This document shows, piece by piece, positions 22,717 to 35,589 of a stretch of DNA of 64,000 nt (positions are counted from its first letter, which is position 1; each line of letters opens with the position of its first letter). The notes beneath the pieces are model-generated. The model was not told the origin of the DNA, did not search any database, and worked only from the letters and a program-made list of their open reading frames with translations. Location: NCBI GenBank assembly GCA_023014485.1, contig JAJOZX010000998.1, positions 180,001 through 244,000 on the forward strand. Direction: 5' to 3'. The translations under genes were made by a program, and so were the position numbers. This stretch comes from Bathynomus jamesi (Eukaryota; Arthropoda; Malacostraca; Isopoda; Cirolanidae).

Positions 22717-23890
22717 CTAACCTTGCAGCAGTTCCATGCGTTGCGATCTCCATCGCGCATAATCACCCGGCTCATCTTGTACCGTCCTGAGCCAGGCATC
22801 TAGTCTTCTTTTGCAGATTTCAACGTTGACCCCTGCGACATTTCTGAGGTCCTTTGGAAGTTGGTTAAAAAGTTTGGGCCACCTGACAATCAAGCTATTT
22901 TCCTTCAGTGTTAAGGATGTCCCTTGTCGGGCCTTTAGTTTTGGGGACACTCTACATACACCTTCCTATTTTCCAGTGTTGTTTGAATGTTAATTAGGTC
23001 CAGTTTGAGGTTAGGTACCAGTTTTTCAATCATTTTCCATATGTAAATTATGGTATACCTCTCTCTTCTTCTTTCCAAGGAATATAAATTTACTTTACGT
23101 AGTCTTTCGCAGTAGTTGAGTTCTTTGCAGCTATCAATCTTGGCTGTGAAATTTCTTTGCATTTCTTTTAGTTTATTAATTTCTTCCACTTTATATGGGG
23201 ACGTCAAGACTGAACAATATTCAAGTTTTGGTATGATCAGTGTTTTCAGCAGGAGAATCGTTACTCTCTTGTCCCTTCTTTTAAAGGTTCTTAGTACCTG
23301 TCCCGCGACCTTTTTCCTTTTTTTTACGCTATCTGATTTGTGTCTCAAATTTTGCATTGTCGGTCATTATAACCTCTAAATCTATTACTTTCTTGCTTCT
23401 CTGAATTCCTGTGTACCTGGGGCATAATATGTTATCTGTTTTAGCTCATCATTTCTTCCATATCTTAAGAGCTGAAATTTCTCGGTGTTAAATTTCATGT
23501 TTGTTGTCTTCTAACCATTTGTATATTCTGTTCGTGTCCATCTGTAGGGCCTCCACCACTTTTGCATTACTTTTTTTTTTGCTGATTTTTGTATCGTCTG
23601 CAAAGGATGTTACTATACTGTTGTCAGCACGATAATGAATAGGAGTGGGGCCAACACTATTCCTTGTGGTACTGAGCTGCATACTTTCCATTCTGATGAT
23701 GGTAAAGCTTAGATTTTTACGGCCTCTGCTCTGAGGAAATTGTAGATCCATTTTCCCACTGTGCCTGTTATTCTCACGTTTCATTTTATGTGCTATTATA
23801 CCATGATCACATTTGTCGAAAGCTTTAGCAAAATCCGTGTATATGAATCGTAGTAGTATGACCGCAAAAGGAGAGAGTGCAATGCAATTG
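22717..23890 (-). pseudogene. LINE reverse transcriptase, 5'-truncated
   Basis: Read on the minus strand, the pieces run from a palm segment (YTDFAKAFDKCDHGI) and SFADDTKIS, the catalytic ADD box, through LEDNKHE, to a C-terminal thumb region (LRKVNLYSLERRRERYT) and LDAWLRTVQDEPGDY near the stop. These are non-LTR reverse transcriptase blocks of the CR1/Jockey kind. It starts abruptly near 23890 and has at least two frameshifts, so it is a dead 3' half. The C-terminal block matches the fragment at 29708-29855. Confidence 0.85.
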
Positions 23891-23914
23891 CAAATGTCGA
23901 CCAATGCTGCAAAT

Positions 23915-24060
23915 GGGGAAGGGGGGAATGTTGAAAGCGGTTATGCAACAAATGGGGGGTATGCAACAAAAGGGGAGGGGTTATGCAACAAGGGGGATGG
24001 GTTATCCCCCAAGCTGCAATGAAGGGGAACTCCCACAGCAAGCTGGGGTAGTCCACCTAA
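23915..24060. repeat. G-rich block with repeated TTATGCAACAA
   Basis: Units like TTATGCAACAAGGGGGATGG recur three to four times. It is the reverse complement of the block at 13355-13480. Confidence 0.6.
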
Positions 24061-24196
24061 CCACTTTGGACTGCCTCACCCCACAAAGGAGTATACCTAA
24101 CCTAAGAGAGGGAGAGAAAGGAGGAGAGAGGAGTGTTTGCCTGGCTCCTGCCAGACACATATTGAGAGTTCATCCGAGCGCCCGCTGTCTTATAAG

Positions 24197-26166
24197 TAGG
24201 GCAGTCAAAAGTCAATAAAGTCAACTATTGTATACGGATAGCAGAAACTGTGAGACGCCTAGAAAAGGTATTTAAACACCCTGGGGGGGATAGTTTTGTT
24301 ATTTATTAAGTCAACAAAAAGTCAACTTTTTTGGTGTGATCAACTTCTTACTATTAGGTCAACTATTTAAAAATTAATGCTAACTGCCAACTTTCCGCAA
24401 AAAAATATGCCACTCTATCTATTCAATTCTGGTAATCTGTCATACTCAAGGACGTTTACCCAGTTCTGTATGTGTGCTATGTGTGGTGGCTGTGTTTGTC
24501 GTGATCTGATGGGTAGATTTTTGTTATACTTATTCTGAAGCATTAATTTTAGGTGCTCCAATATAGTAATCCTATTAATCAAATTTTGTATTTCAGATGC
24601 TTAAATGCAGTAGCTAGTTTCCAAGTGCATAGTTTAAACAATGCCAAAAGTAGCGGCAAGAGGAATTACAAAAATTCGTTCCATAGTAGCAGATTACAGC
24701 AGATAATTTTGTGTTTCTCCTAAAAATGAACTTTATTGCCAGATTTGTGCTACAACTGTTAACTTTGAAAAACGTTTTTTTTATTGATAAACATAGAAGT
24801 ACAGCTAAGCATCAACGTGGACTGGCTAGTACCTCACAAAACGAAAAAACTCAAACGTTTTTGGAGCCTGCTACGAAAGATTTTCTAAGAAACTTGTGAG
24901 CACATTTTAGAAGCAAATATTCCTCTACATAAGCTGCATCATCCTAGCATAAAAAAATCGTTTTCAGAAATGGGGCGCTCTATTCATCAATATCAAACTG
25001 CAGGTTAATTGTTGATGAACTAGGCAATGATGAATGTGCTCGTGTAAAGCAAATTGTGAAGGACAAACAAATCTTTATAATTGTGGATGAAAGTCAAGTT
25101 TCTGGATCAGCATTTGTCAATGTTCTAGTAGGTTCTCTGGACAACCCTGAAAAAAACATATTTGTGGAAGTGCGAAGTTCAACAAGCATCTATCAATTCA
25201 CAGTTAATCATTCACATCATCGATGACACAGTTAAAGAGTTGGAAACACCAAGGGAAGATTTTTGCCTGCTTTTGACCGATGCAGCTCGGTATATGACGG
25301 CAGCTGGAGATGTACTCAAACAACTATTCCCAAGATTATTTCATGTAACTTGCATTGCTCATCTACTACATAACTGCGCTATGAGAATCAGAGCTTTCTA
25401 CACAGATGTGGATAAAGTTATTGCTCACATCAGGCATCCACGGTCAAGAACAATACCAGGAAGGAAATGTTTGCTGAAATTGGTTATCCCCTTAACCAAT
25501 TATTACTCGGTGGGCTAGTTGGTTGGAGGCTGCATTCTACTATGCCAATAATCTTCCGGACGTACAGAGAATTGTTGATGGTTTTGAGAATGACGGAATC
25601 ATCGTTCAGAGGGCTAAGGAAAGCATTTCCAAACCTGAACTAGCAAAACAATTGCTTGCAATAAAAAAGGACTACCCAATCATTTCCGAACTTGTGACAA
25701 GGTTAGAAGCAGCAACCGTTACCATGGAACAAGCCTATGAAGCTATCGCAAACATAAATTTAGGGAAGGATGAGTGCAACATCTCACAGTACATCAAGGA
25801 AAGATTAAAAAAAAATGATGTCTGCCACATTATGGAAATGAGCAGGCCTGAGATATCGCCTACATTGTATTGTTTATCGCAGAAAGCGCAACCAACCTCT
25901 GCTTCTGTGGAAAGATCCTTCTCAATGTTAAAAAAACTTCTAGCCAAGGATCGAAATTTCTTGTCAGGGAATGTAAAAAAACATATGGTGAAATATTAAA
26001 ACTGCGCAAATTAAGTATGAATGTTATACATTTTATGCTTTCAAATATATTATTTGATTGAAAAATAAGGTAATCTTTTTAGAATGCTTAGGTCAACTTT
26101 ATGTCAACTTTTTTAACAAATAAAGACAATTTTAAATTTTTTGTAGGTCAATTATAAATCGCCCTA
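24197..26166 (+). mobile_element. hAT element, 1.97 kb, with 8-bp target duplication
   Basis: The ends read TAGGGCAGT on the left and, inverted, TAGGGCGAT on the right. The flanking octamers CTTATAAG (24189-24196) and CTTACAAG (26167-26174) differ by one base. Subterminal GTCAAC motifs are repeated near both ends. It encloses a hAT-like transposase frame. The aged duplication and broken frame suggest an old, immobile copy. Confidence 0.85.
24641..26000 (+). pseudogene. hAT-like transposase
   Basis: The ATG at 24641 begins MPKVAARGITKIRSIV, followed by an in-frame stop near 24700 and then a BED-like zinc finger with CQIC and HRSTAKH. Further on are LLTDAARYMTAAGDVLKQLF and HVTCIAHLLHNCAMRIR, the hAT pattern of an Asp-containing block followed by Cys-Ala-His. 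The C-terminus has SVERSFSMLKKLL, the conserved hAT dimerisation region. Length is about 450 codons with several frameshifts. It resembles CGGBP1-like hAT proteins; that comparison is from memory. Confidence 0.85.
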
Positions 26167-26269
26167 CTTACAAGGTCCTAATCAGCCAGTTGGCTTAATC
26201 TGCCAGTTAGCTTAGAAGGCTTCTTAGAAGGCGTAAACGGCCTGTTCAGGTGTACATTATTAGGGTTGA

Positions 26270-26495
26270 GTTGCCAGATTGCGCTATTTATTTAATTAAA
26301 GCATATATTCTTGACAGTTGGCTTTCCGCCAGTTCGCACTATTCGACAGCTGGCTTAACCCGCCAGTTGACGTAGAAGACCTAGAAGGCAGTTGTATATA
26401 TATTAATTAACTTTTCAACTGTCAGATTGCGCTATTCAGATATTCTTGACAGTTGGCTGGGAAATCCGTCAGTCGGTTTAGAAGGCCTAACCAGG
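26270..26495. repeat. imperfect direct repeat
   Basis: A segment with AGATTGCGCTATT and ATTCTTGACAGTTGGCT occurs at about 26277-26330 and again at about 26425-26460, with the GACAGTTGGCT motif echoed elsewhere. No function was recognised. Confidence 0.5.
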
Positions 26496-26639
26496 TGGTG
26501 CCTGTCGAATCTGTTGGATGCAGAGGCTGCTTTGTTATTTGCATAGAATGGCTGTGATATGCAAGATAGTGTTAAGAGTTTTGTGTCAGTGTGCAAGAGG
26601 AGATCGTTGAAACTGAATATAGATTGGAGTAAGTTATTG

Positions 26640-27340
26640 ATTTTCGAGAGGAAAATTTGTACTGTCATGTAATGCTGAATGGTAAAACACTAGAAGTGGT
26701 GGAGTCTTTCAAGTACCCATGATGTGTAATGAACAAAAGAGGTACAAATACAGATGAAATTAGCAGTAGAGTGAATCAAGGAAGAAAGCTGGAGAAAGCG
26801 GAGACCGGATCGAGATGCTGCGAGATGTTTACATGAAGGTGTGTTGGTACCAACACTTTTGTATGGGTGTGAAACATTGATATGGCATGAAAGGGGAGAA
26901 GTCAAGAGTAAGAAGCAATTGAGCTGGATAACCTGAGAAGTATGTGTGGCGTGCATCGCTTTGATAGAATAAGAAATCATGTGTTTCTGGAAAGATGTGG
27001 TGTTCACAAGTCAGTGGAAGTGAAATATTGAGGAAAGTGTGTTAAGGTGGTTTGGATATGTGAAAAGAGTATAGGAGTGTTCGCGAAGGAAGGAGGAGGA
27101 GAAGAAGGCTGAATAGGTGGATGGACATGGTGAATGATTGCGTGAATAAGCGTGGACTTAATTTGGATGATGCACGAGAAGTGGCTGCAAGTCAGTTGGA
27201 ATGGAGGTTTGTTAGAAGTATGTAAGTTCGGGACTCTGTCTCTGTTATTTTTGACAAAGCCTGGAAACGTCACCATGCATGGCGTATGAACCGCCGCAGG
27301 TGTAGAAATTTGCTCCGTGGTGGGGGGAGGGCGCTGGTCT
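26640..27340 (+). pseudogene. LINE 3' end with RTE/R2-like tail
   Basis: Plus-strand pieces read NKRGTNTDEISSRVNQGRKL, ELDNLRSMCGVHRFDRIRNH and, further on, WMMHEKW. These match the order of the thumb and C-terminal region of a common invertebrate non-LTR family (FKYLG, RVNQGRK, EMDNLR, CGVxRxDRxRN). Stops and shifts occur throughout. The reverse transcriptase core upstream is absent. Confidence 0.65.
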
Positions 27341-28219
27341 ACTAGGTCTGACAATATCCGGGTTGTTTTCTGCTTTTTTACCTCAAATCCTTGGGAAATG
27401 AGATTTTATATAATGCATTATATGTATGTAGGTAAACTGAATTTTGTGTATTTGTCAAATTTTCATTGAGAACTCGAAGTTCAAAGCTTAATTAAGGGCC
27501 CAACATGATAAAATGCGAAATCCCAACTCTCATGTAATTACTTCTCGCCATTTCCGTTCCCGTTCGCAGTGCGAAAGTGGTAATGTTCGCGCAATGGGAA
27601 TTTTAGACTTGCTAGACGTTCCCTAATGTGAAAACAGTAAAAGATGGTTGAGACGCAAATGAATGTCCAGGAGTATTTCGTTTTAAAGTGGGAAATCCTC
27701 AACTGGGAATGGGACTGCATTGATTTTAGAATTGCCTCCTATGAGATTCCCACTTTCGGGTTTCTCATTCTTAGTCGAAGACTGGAATGGGAATGGATGA
27801 AAGTGAGCAGAGGCCTTCATACATTTATCATGAAACGTACATTTTTGTATTCAGTGTATACTGTACAAATAAAGTTTTTAATTTATGAACTTTACGGTTG
27901 AAATTTGAAAATGGTTATAAGAGCGAATTTGGGTGAATGAAAGGAGTGGACTCAAAAGACAGTGTGACAAATTTAACTTTTCATTATTCAGTTTTAGTTC
28001 AAAACGAGTTTAATGCAATAAAAAAACACAATTAAAATAACTTTAGTCTGGTGTTATAGTAATTTTAAAAAGGAAGGCGTCGAATAGTCGCTTTTTTTAA
28101 ATTACTTGGAAACTCGTCTATTGAGTCTTTAATGTTTCTCATTTTAAACTTTTACTGATCTGATGAGGGCTAATTAGCCGAAAGCGTGTCCCTTTTGCTT
28201 CCTTGCACATTTTATTTGC

Positions 28220-28236
28220 ATATATATATATATTAT

Positions 28237-28332
<96 letters not shown>
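28220..28332. repeat. compound (TA)(CA)(TA)(GT) microsatellite
   Basis: TA blocks separated by (CA)n and ended by (GT)n. The CA and GT blocks make part of it self-complementary. Confidence 0.9.
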
Positions 28333-28334
<2 letters not shown>

Positions 28335-29030
28335 AAAAATGAGCAATGAATAATTCCCATATAATTCGTATACTGTATTTATATAAATCCTTATGTTTAC
28401 CTAACCCGTGTATTTATATAATCTTTATATAAATCCTTATATTCATTACAATCGTTATATTCATTATAGTCATACAGTTCTTATATTATATAATCTGTAT
28501 ATTCAAATTTTCATTTTTACATAAGGACCAAACTCGCATAATGCAAGTTTGGATGACTTTAGTATTCAATGTATGGTAAATTCTTTAACATAATATTATT
28601 ATTCGACCATATTCATCCATACGTCCATATCTCATCTTGACCGTTATCTGTTATTAATTGTATCAATTATTCATGCATCGGACCTACCTATTGTCTGCCT
28701 ATTGTCTACTTATGCCCTATCAACCTATCAGTCCATGTTTACTCGTGTCAGTCTCTATTACGCACACAACCTATTGTGTGATTACCGATATGTGTATAAT
28801 ACTTATGCACTCGTACATGTCCGTTGATAGTCATGATTACGTACATTTAAATACGGCCACATTTATTCTTTTTATTTATTTTCTTTAAATTATTTATTTA
28901 ATTTCTCGCAAAAGACTCGTAAATGCTTATGCAAGTGCTCGGATTCCGCTGACAACGGCAAAAGCGAGAGCTTCTGAGGTGAACACCCTCTCTCTTGCTT
29001 GCTTCTAATCCGAAAACATCATTGTGTGTT

Positions 29031-29036
<6 letters not shown>

Positions 29037-29101
<65 letters not shown>
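29037..29101. repeat. (TA)n microsatellite
   Basis: About 65 bases of uninterrupted TA. Confidence 0.95.
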
Positions 29102-29103
<2 letters not shown>

Positions 29104-29707
29104 TATGTCCCATGTACTTTATGTTATACTCCTAACATCCTAATTGTCTATAAATATGAAACACTGTAAAACTGTAGTTAACTGTATTTAATTGTAATTA
29201 ACTATAATAATTTAATATGATGCAGTTAATGTACTTTAATGAAACTGTAATTAACGATAATAAGCGAATGTGAATTAATTGGTAATTATAATCATAGTTA
29301 TAGTAAACCAAAATTACAATGTACTCAGTGATGTGCTTAGGTTGTACTCAATATATTACTCCGATATTATGTCGCCATTTAGAATAGAATACTCGGCGAT
29401 ATTATTATTGTTTGTTATTTATTTTTCGTTTTATTTTGGAATCTTTCAAAATTCTGATATGTGTTTAAATTTTGCAATGTTCATGTTTTGTATACATTCT
29501 CTCTTCGTTATAAAAGATGAAGTCATGTCTTGCCTAAGCATTTAATTATAAATCTTAAACTTTTAAATTTTGCTCATATGCATATTTTAGTGTAAAGATG
29601 CATAGTTCAATTTCCACTTTTAGTTACCTCAACAGATCATGATAACATCAGATCTGAAAATACGCGGTTTAAGATAAACCTCGTTGGTGTTCCGTGCGTT
29701 GGTCTCT

Positions 29708-29857
29708 CTTCACACGAAGGTCAAGCGGGTGGCTTCACCTCTAGGTCTGGCTTGGTGGAGGAACGAGTTGCTTTCTTGCGCTCTCCACCGTACATAGCCA
29801 GATACACCCGGCCCAACTGGTTCCGTCCTGAGCCAGGCATCTAGTCTTCTCTTGAAG
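29708..29857 (-). pseudogene. LINE 3' terminal fragment
   Basis: The minus strand encodes FKRRLDAWLRTEPVGPG, then YVRWRAQE and a stop at the left edge, like the C-terminus of the LINE at 22717. Its downstream bases contain GCTTGACCTTCGT, which is also in the SINE 3' tail. The upstream part is lost at the hairpin. Confidence 0.75.
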
Positions 29858-29930
29858 ACCCTCTGCACACATACAGTATACCTTTGGTAACCAAAGGTTA
29901 CCAAAGGTATACTGTATGTGTGCAGAGGGT
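29858..29930. repeat. perfect 33-bp-arm hairpin
   Basis: Arms 29858-29890 and 29898-29930 are exact reverse complements around the loop CCAAAGG. The left arm runs ACCCTCTGCACACATACAGT onward. It sits where the LINE 3' fragment ends. Confidence 0.9.
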
Positions 29931-29934
29931 TAAA

Positions 29935-32900
29935 AAAATTAAAGGGGAGAAGAAGATTGTAGACACTACTCGACCAGGAAGGTACTCCAGGGGTGACGAT
30001 AGGCAGGAGACAGGGAGTGCTGGAACTCCCGTTTCTCCTATCACTGGCTTCCTTAGCTGATCTTTTTTCGCGTCTCATCTATCCTATGAGCAGTTCAAAC
30101 ACATATTTCTCCCTCTATTCATCACAGCATATCTATCAGGGGCGTGTCCAAGGGGGACCAAGGGGTGCACCCCCTCCCGATAAATTCTATAGTTCCTATA
30201 TAATTTCATTTGTTCCTATAAATTCCAAAGTAATTGTCAATTCAATAGTTATTAAAGGAAGTTTTTATTGTTCTTCAAATGTTTAAATAAAAAAGTTTGT
30301 CAGAAAATGAGGGTGAATCTCATCTTTCAGGTACTTGGTTATATGCTCCAGATGTCACCACAACGCGTTTATGAGTACTATATTTCCAAAATTTTCTCCA
30401 GCTCTTCCCTGAGCCCCTCTCTTTCCTCAATTCCTGTACACGCTTCTATATGTACATGCATCTTAAAAAAAAGTAAAAAAATGGCAACGTCTTTAAGAGC
30501 CTCGGAATTCCGTGGGAAGGGGACCATAAATGTCCCCACTTCTGGCTTCCGCGTTGCTGGTACCGGGAACGCAGACTTAGGCAGCGGGGCTGGTTCTGTT
30601 ACTGTTCATTCGAGATGTCCTGGAATTCTGTCTGATTCACTTTTCATAAACTTCTGCAACATTCGTGGCCTTTCCTCAAATTTTCAATCTGCTGAACCAC
30701 CTCTATTTCTCACAAAAACTCAGATGTCTGGGACGACTGACAGCAACCCCTTTTCTGTACCTTCCTACTTTCTCTATACACAATTTCATTCCAAAGGTGG
30801 ATATTACAGTATATATATATATATGTAAGCAACGACCTAACTTGCTCTCGTATCCCCGGACTTGAATCTTCGCAATTCTACACACTCTGGTTACGCTTAC
30901 ATGCCATTATCAAACTAAACATATATGCTTTGTCTACCTTTCTCCTAGTTCTAATGGATACTCAAAACTATTTGACTACCTCACTTCCAAAGTGAAACAC
31001 ATTCTATCCTACTCTTCTTTAGCTGAAATTTCCATTTTAGGTGATTTCAATGTTTACCAATACCTTTGGCTCTCTCCTCCCATTTAACTGACATCCCTGG
31101 TGAACTAGCTTTCAACTTCTCTATCCTGAATGACCTAGAGCAGATTGTACAGCATCCTACTCATATCCCCAATCGCCTTGGAGATAGGCCCAACATTCTG
31201 GACTACCTTCTGACTGCTCATCCTTCTTATTACTCCCTCAAACATTTTCTCAATTGGGCTACTCCAATCACAATCCTATATTTGTTTCCTGTTCTATCGC
31301 TCCAGTTCGGGCCTTTGGCTCCTCCCAAGAGGAGGCACCTTTGGCACTTTGCGCCACCGATTGGGGGCCCTTAGGTAGTGCTTCTTTCATTTCCAATGGA
31401 CTGATTACTGCTTCCTCCATGTGTGTTGAGCGCATCACGGAGGTGATTCTCTCGGGTATGTAGGCGTACATTCCATATTCTTTTCCTACTAAAATGCCAT
31501 AAAAAACTTGGTTTAACTTCTGTTCATTCTAATGTTATCGGCAACAGAGAGGAGGCTTTCAGAAGGTACCGTTGCCATCCAACTCCTTACGCTCATTCTG
31601 TTTATATTCCAGCCCGGCATCGTGCAAAATCTGTTCTTCGACTCTTCAAAAATTCCTTCATCAGACAAAAATGTGAAAACCAATCTAATTCTTCTCGCTT
31701 TTTCTGGCACCTAACAAAAAAGCTCTCTTACAACTTTACTTCTTCTTTCCTTTCTCTTTTCCATTCTGACTGCTCTGTTGCCATCACCTCTCCTCATAAA
31801 GCTGAACTCTTCACTCACATTATTGCTTCGAACTCAAACCTGGACGATTCGGGTGATGTTTTTCCATCTCCTCCCCCTTCTGACTTTATTATGTCTGAAA
31901 TTAGAATCTCTACCAAAGATGTTTTTCTGCCCTATCTGAGCTCAACTCTAGGAAGGCGTCCGGGCCTGACGGGGCCCCTCCTGTCGTTTTCAAGAATTGT
32001 GCTTCTGTGCTGACACCCTGCCTCGCAAACTCTTTCGTCTATGTCTTTAATCTGGCACTTTTCCTTCTTGCTGAAAGTTTGCTTTCATTCAGCCTGTCTC
32101 AAAGAAGGATGACCCCTCTCAAACCGCCAACCATCGTCCAACTGCCTTGATTCTTTGTTTTTTTAAAGTTTTTAAATCTATCCTTAATAGGAAGATTCTT
32201 AAACACCTCTCTATGGGTTCCGCAAGGGACGCTCACCTATGATCTTATTGCATATCTATGACTCTTTGTTATCAGCCTTTCGGGATTTCGGTGAAACCTT
32301 TGTTATTGCGCTATACATATCAAAAGCTTTTTTAGAGTCTGACACAAATCCTCAACTGCCCTCCTTCGGTTTCTATCCTTCTAGGTATGCCTTCATTTCC
32401 AATTTCCTTTCTGGCCGATTTATAACTGCGATTGTAGATGGCCACTATTCTTCTCCTAAGGCTATTAATAATGGTGTTTCTCAAGACTTTGTCCTGTCAC
32501 CCACTCTTCTTTTTATTTATCCATAATCTTTAAATTCGCACTTCCTCTCCTATCTACTCCTATGCCGATGATTCCACTCTTCACTTCTCCATCCATTTCA
32601 CAAAGCGTCTCCCTTAACGTCAACAGTCACTCCATCTTTATGTGAGGCGGCTATGGTGCACCTGATCTTTGATCTTTCTATCTCTGATTGGGGCAAAATA
32701 AACCTTGTGGCTTTCAGTGCCTCGAAAACTCAGTTCTTTCACCTGTCTACTCGTCACAATTTTCTACTTGACTATCTCCTTATATTCAACAATACACAAC
32801 TCAATCCCTTCTCCTCTCTCAGGTTTTGGTGTTTCCTTTCCTCGTGATCTCTCCTGGAAAGGTCACATATACTATTTTTCCAAAACAGCCTCTAAGAAGT

Positions 32901-33470
32901 TAGGTATACTGTGCCAGCTTCGCAGTTTCTTCATCCACACTCAGTTGCTGTCTCTGTACATGTGTCTTTTCCGCCCCTGTATGGAGCGTGGGGTGACTCA
33001 ACACAGCTTTACTTGACCGGGTGGAATCAAAGGCTTTTCGTCTCATCAATTCCCCGTCTCTGACTGACTGTCTTCAATCGCTCTCTCTTCGCCGCAATGT
33101 TGTCTCATACTCTCATTACTATCGCTCTTATAACGGACTCTACTCTTCTGAACTCTCTAACTGCATGCCTCCTCCTTTAAGGAGAGCTTGCAGTACCAGA
33201 CTTTCAACACATTCTCATCTCTTTCCTGTTGAATTCTCTAATGTAAGGTTTAATTGTTATTTTATTCTCAATCTTTGATCTACTCAACCGGTCAACTCTG
33301 AAATAACCTTCCTCAGTTCATCTTTCCCCCTGTCTATGACCTTCCATCTTTGAAACCCAGAGTATCCAGCCATCTCAAAAATTCTGGCCCTTTATTTCGG
33401 CTTTTCCTTCTCATTCTATTAGGGTGTGGCCGTTTTGCGGGCGTTCGTCCTTGTCCCATCCATCTTGCAT
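29935..33470 (+). pseudogene. Jockey/CR1-like LINE, decayed
   Basis: The 5' part (about 29935-30260) resembles a leader also seen inverted at 38880-39130. Endonuclease blocks are SLFINFCNIRGLSSNFQS (30634) and LGDFNV (about 31037). Reverse transcriptase blocks are RKASGPDG (31948), ALYISKAF (32311), where the usual catalytic Asp is Tyr, and YADD (32561-32572). A C-terminal region carries ESKAFRLINSPSLTDCLQSL (33024). Frameshifts and stops are frequent. The arrangement matches a family I associate with crab genomes, from memory. Confidence 0.85.
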
Positions 33471-33484
33471 AAATAAATAATATA

Positions 33485-34203
33485 CTGGGTGATTACAAAT
33501 GATCTTCCCAATTTTAAACATTTATAATGGAAAAACTAATAAAGCTACAGCGAAAGGCAAGATATACAAATAAAGAAGAACTCAAAAAGTTTTATTTACA
33601 AGCTATTGAAGTTCAATATGAGCTTCTTTTGTGGCTCTGCAGACATCATAGTGGTATTCTGTTTCCATCCATACATTTTGTAGCATATCATACTGAGCTT
33701 TTCTAACAGACTCGCGTATCCTTTCCTTCAAATGTTCCAAAGTTGTTGCCATTGGTGGAACAAAAACTTCATTTTTGACATTGCCCCAGAGGAAAAAGTC
33801 AAGGGTGGTTAGATCGGGCGAACTAACCGGCCAAGGAATGGGCCCCGACGCCCGATCCAGCGATCAGGCAATTCCTCATTCAGAATTGGAGGTGGCGTAC
33901 CATCCTGCTGAAACCACACATCAACTTTGTCCTCTAGCAGCTGGGGCCATCAACTACAGCTGTGGCATATCGCGGTAAATGATATCGTTAATTGTTTGTT
34001 CATCAAAGACTGGACCGTACACATTCTCAGCGGTAAAAGCACAAAGCACGTTAACTTTAGGGTTATCTCTGATGTGTTTAATATTACAAATAAAAATTCC
34101 CCGAAATATTCTTTATTTGTATATTTTGCTTTTCGCTGTAGTTTTGTTAGTTTTTTTCATAATAAATGTTTAAAATCGGGAAGATCATTTTGTAATCACA
34201 CGG
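33485..34203 (-). mobile_element. mariner-like relic, internally deleted
   Basis: Termini starting CTGGGTGATTACAAATGATC are inverted over about 85 bp and flanked by TA (33483-33484 and 34204-34205). The minus strand retains the transposase C-terminal part: QQDGTPPPI, RWIGRRGPIPWP, SSPDLTTLDFFLWG and about 50 further residues. The catalytic N-terminal half is deleted, so it is non-autonomous. Confidence 0.85.
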
Positions 34204-34209
34204 TATATA

Positions 34210-35018
34210 TATATATATATATATAGTATATCAGAAACACTTAAAACTAAACTAGACTAAAACATAGGTCAAGTAAAACGAAAGAGATTCAACACATTAG
34301 CGGTTACGGAACATAACGTCCACTGATCATTTCCTGAGAAGGGTGGTTGAAACACACGTTGAAATGATGCCTGTTTCTGAAGATAAAAACCTTATGCCTA
34401 ACAAAGCAGAACCTAACCCCAATCGAATAAAGACAAAACTGGACCTAAACATAGGTACTCTTTTTTTAAGTAAAATATTAATTTATCCAAAGGATATGAA
34501 TTAGCGTGAGCTGAGAATGCCTTAGATTCTTTGAATTTTTGTTTTACTGTGAAAATTTTTTTGGTTTGTATACACTATAATGCGTTTTCACTTAATAAAT
34601 TATTTCGGCGGTTGCACTGACAATTTAAAAACATTACTGTGTAGATAGAATTAACCATCGAAATGTTATATACTTGTTATTTTGGTGTTAATACAGAGAA
34701 CAAAAAAAGCGACCATTCATTTAGATACAAAATATTTTTTTGGTTGGTTTTTTAACAAATGCTCAAGATCGACTTTTGTTCTATGTCTCCGCAGCATCCA
34801 GACTCATTTGAAGGATTTTTATGGGGCACATTTATTTACCAATAAAAGGACGGATGAAGAGTTAGGCGAGCTGCGCGCCACCTTCCCGCGACAGCAATCA
34901 AACACTACATCTCCGATATATACACAGAGTATATATTGAGTGTGAGGGCGTTGACCTTTATATCCCTTTATATCGCTGAGCAGTGTTACCACGTGGTCGT
35001 ATATACAGTATATATATT
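34210..35018. other. gene-free stretch
   Basis: AT-rich, with a (TA)n run at 34204-34226. No gene or repeat family was recognised. Confidence 0.5.
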
Positions 35019-35536
35019 TAGTGGTGAACCGGATGTCAGTTTTTCAACATCTGCGGATGCGGATGCGGATTTTTTATTTCAATATCCGCGGATGCGGATG
35101 CGGATGCGGATATTTAGTTAATCTATCAATATAATATAGAATTATGAATATATGACATAATTTTTCAAATTTCGTGATATTACTATTATGGCAGGCAATG
35201 CATAAGAATTAAAATTAATATTAATGTTTTCATTATGATAAAAATAATAACTTTCTCAAGAGTTTCAGCCACAGAAATTCAATGAAACACGTTTCATTCA
35301 ATTTTCTGTGTTACCAGGTATTTATATTTTGAGGTTTATATATGTGTTTATTCATTAATAAATAATTAATACTTTACATGAAATGTGCATGACTGGGCCT
35401 TACAAGCAACTTTATAAGCTAATTTAATTGTAAATTGCATAATTTATTAGAGGTAATATCCGCATAACATCCGCAGTCAGAAGTGCGGATGCGGATGTTA
35501 AAAATGATGCGGATGCGGATATCCGGTCCACCACTA
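35019..35536. mobile_element. hAT-like MITE with GATGCG subterminal repeats
   Basis: Inverted termini begin TAGTGGTGAACCGGAT on the left and TAGTGGTGGACCGGAT on the right in complement. GCGGAT hexamers are reiterated inside both ends. No clean target duplication is readable because the flanks are TA-rich. It has no coding capacity. The architecture parallels the 15646 element, but the superfamily call is tentative. Confidence 0.7.
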
Positions 35537-35555
35537 AATTATATATATATATACA

Positions 35556-35586
<31 letters not shown>

Positions 35587-35589
<3 letters not shown>

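Larger units (their letters stand above)
27350..29700. other. gene-free stretch with microsatellites
   Basis: Contains a compound TA/CA/TA/GT array at about 28220-28332 and a long (TA)n at about 29037-29101. Otherwise it is AT-rich and unremarkable. Confidence 0.55.

Noticed and set aside
30136..30185. A possible transposon end (GGGGCGTGTCCAAGGGGG)
   Set aside because: It resembles the termini of some hAT-type repeats, but there is no partner end; it may belong to the LINE leader.
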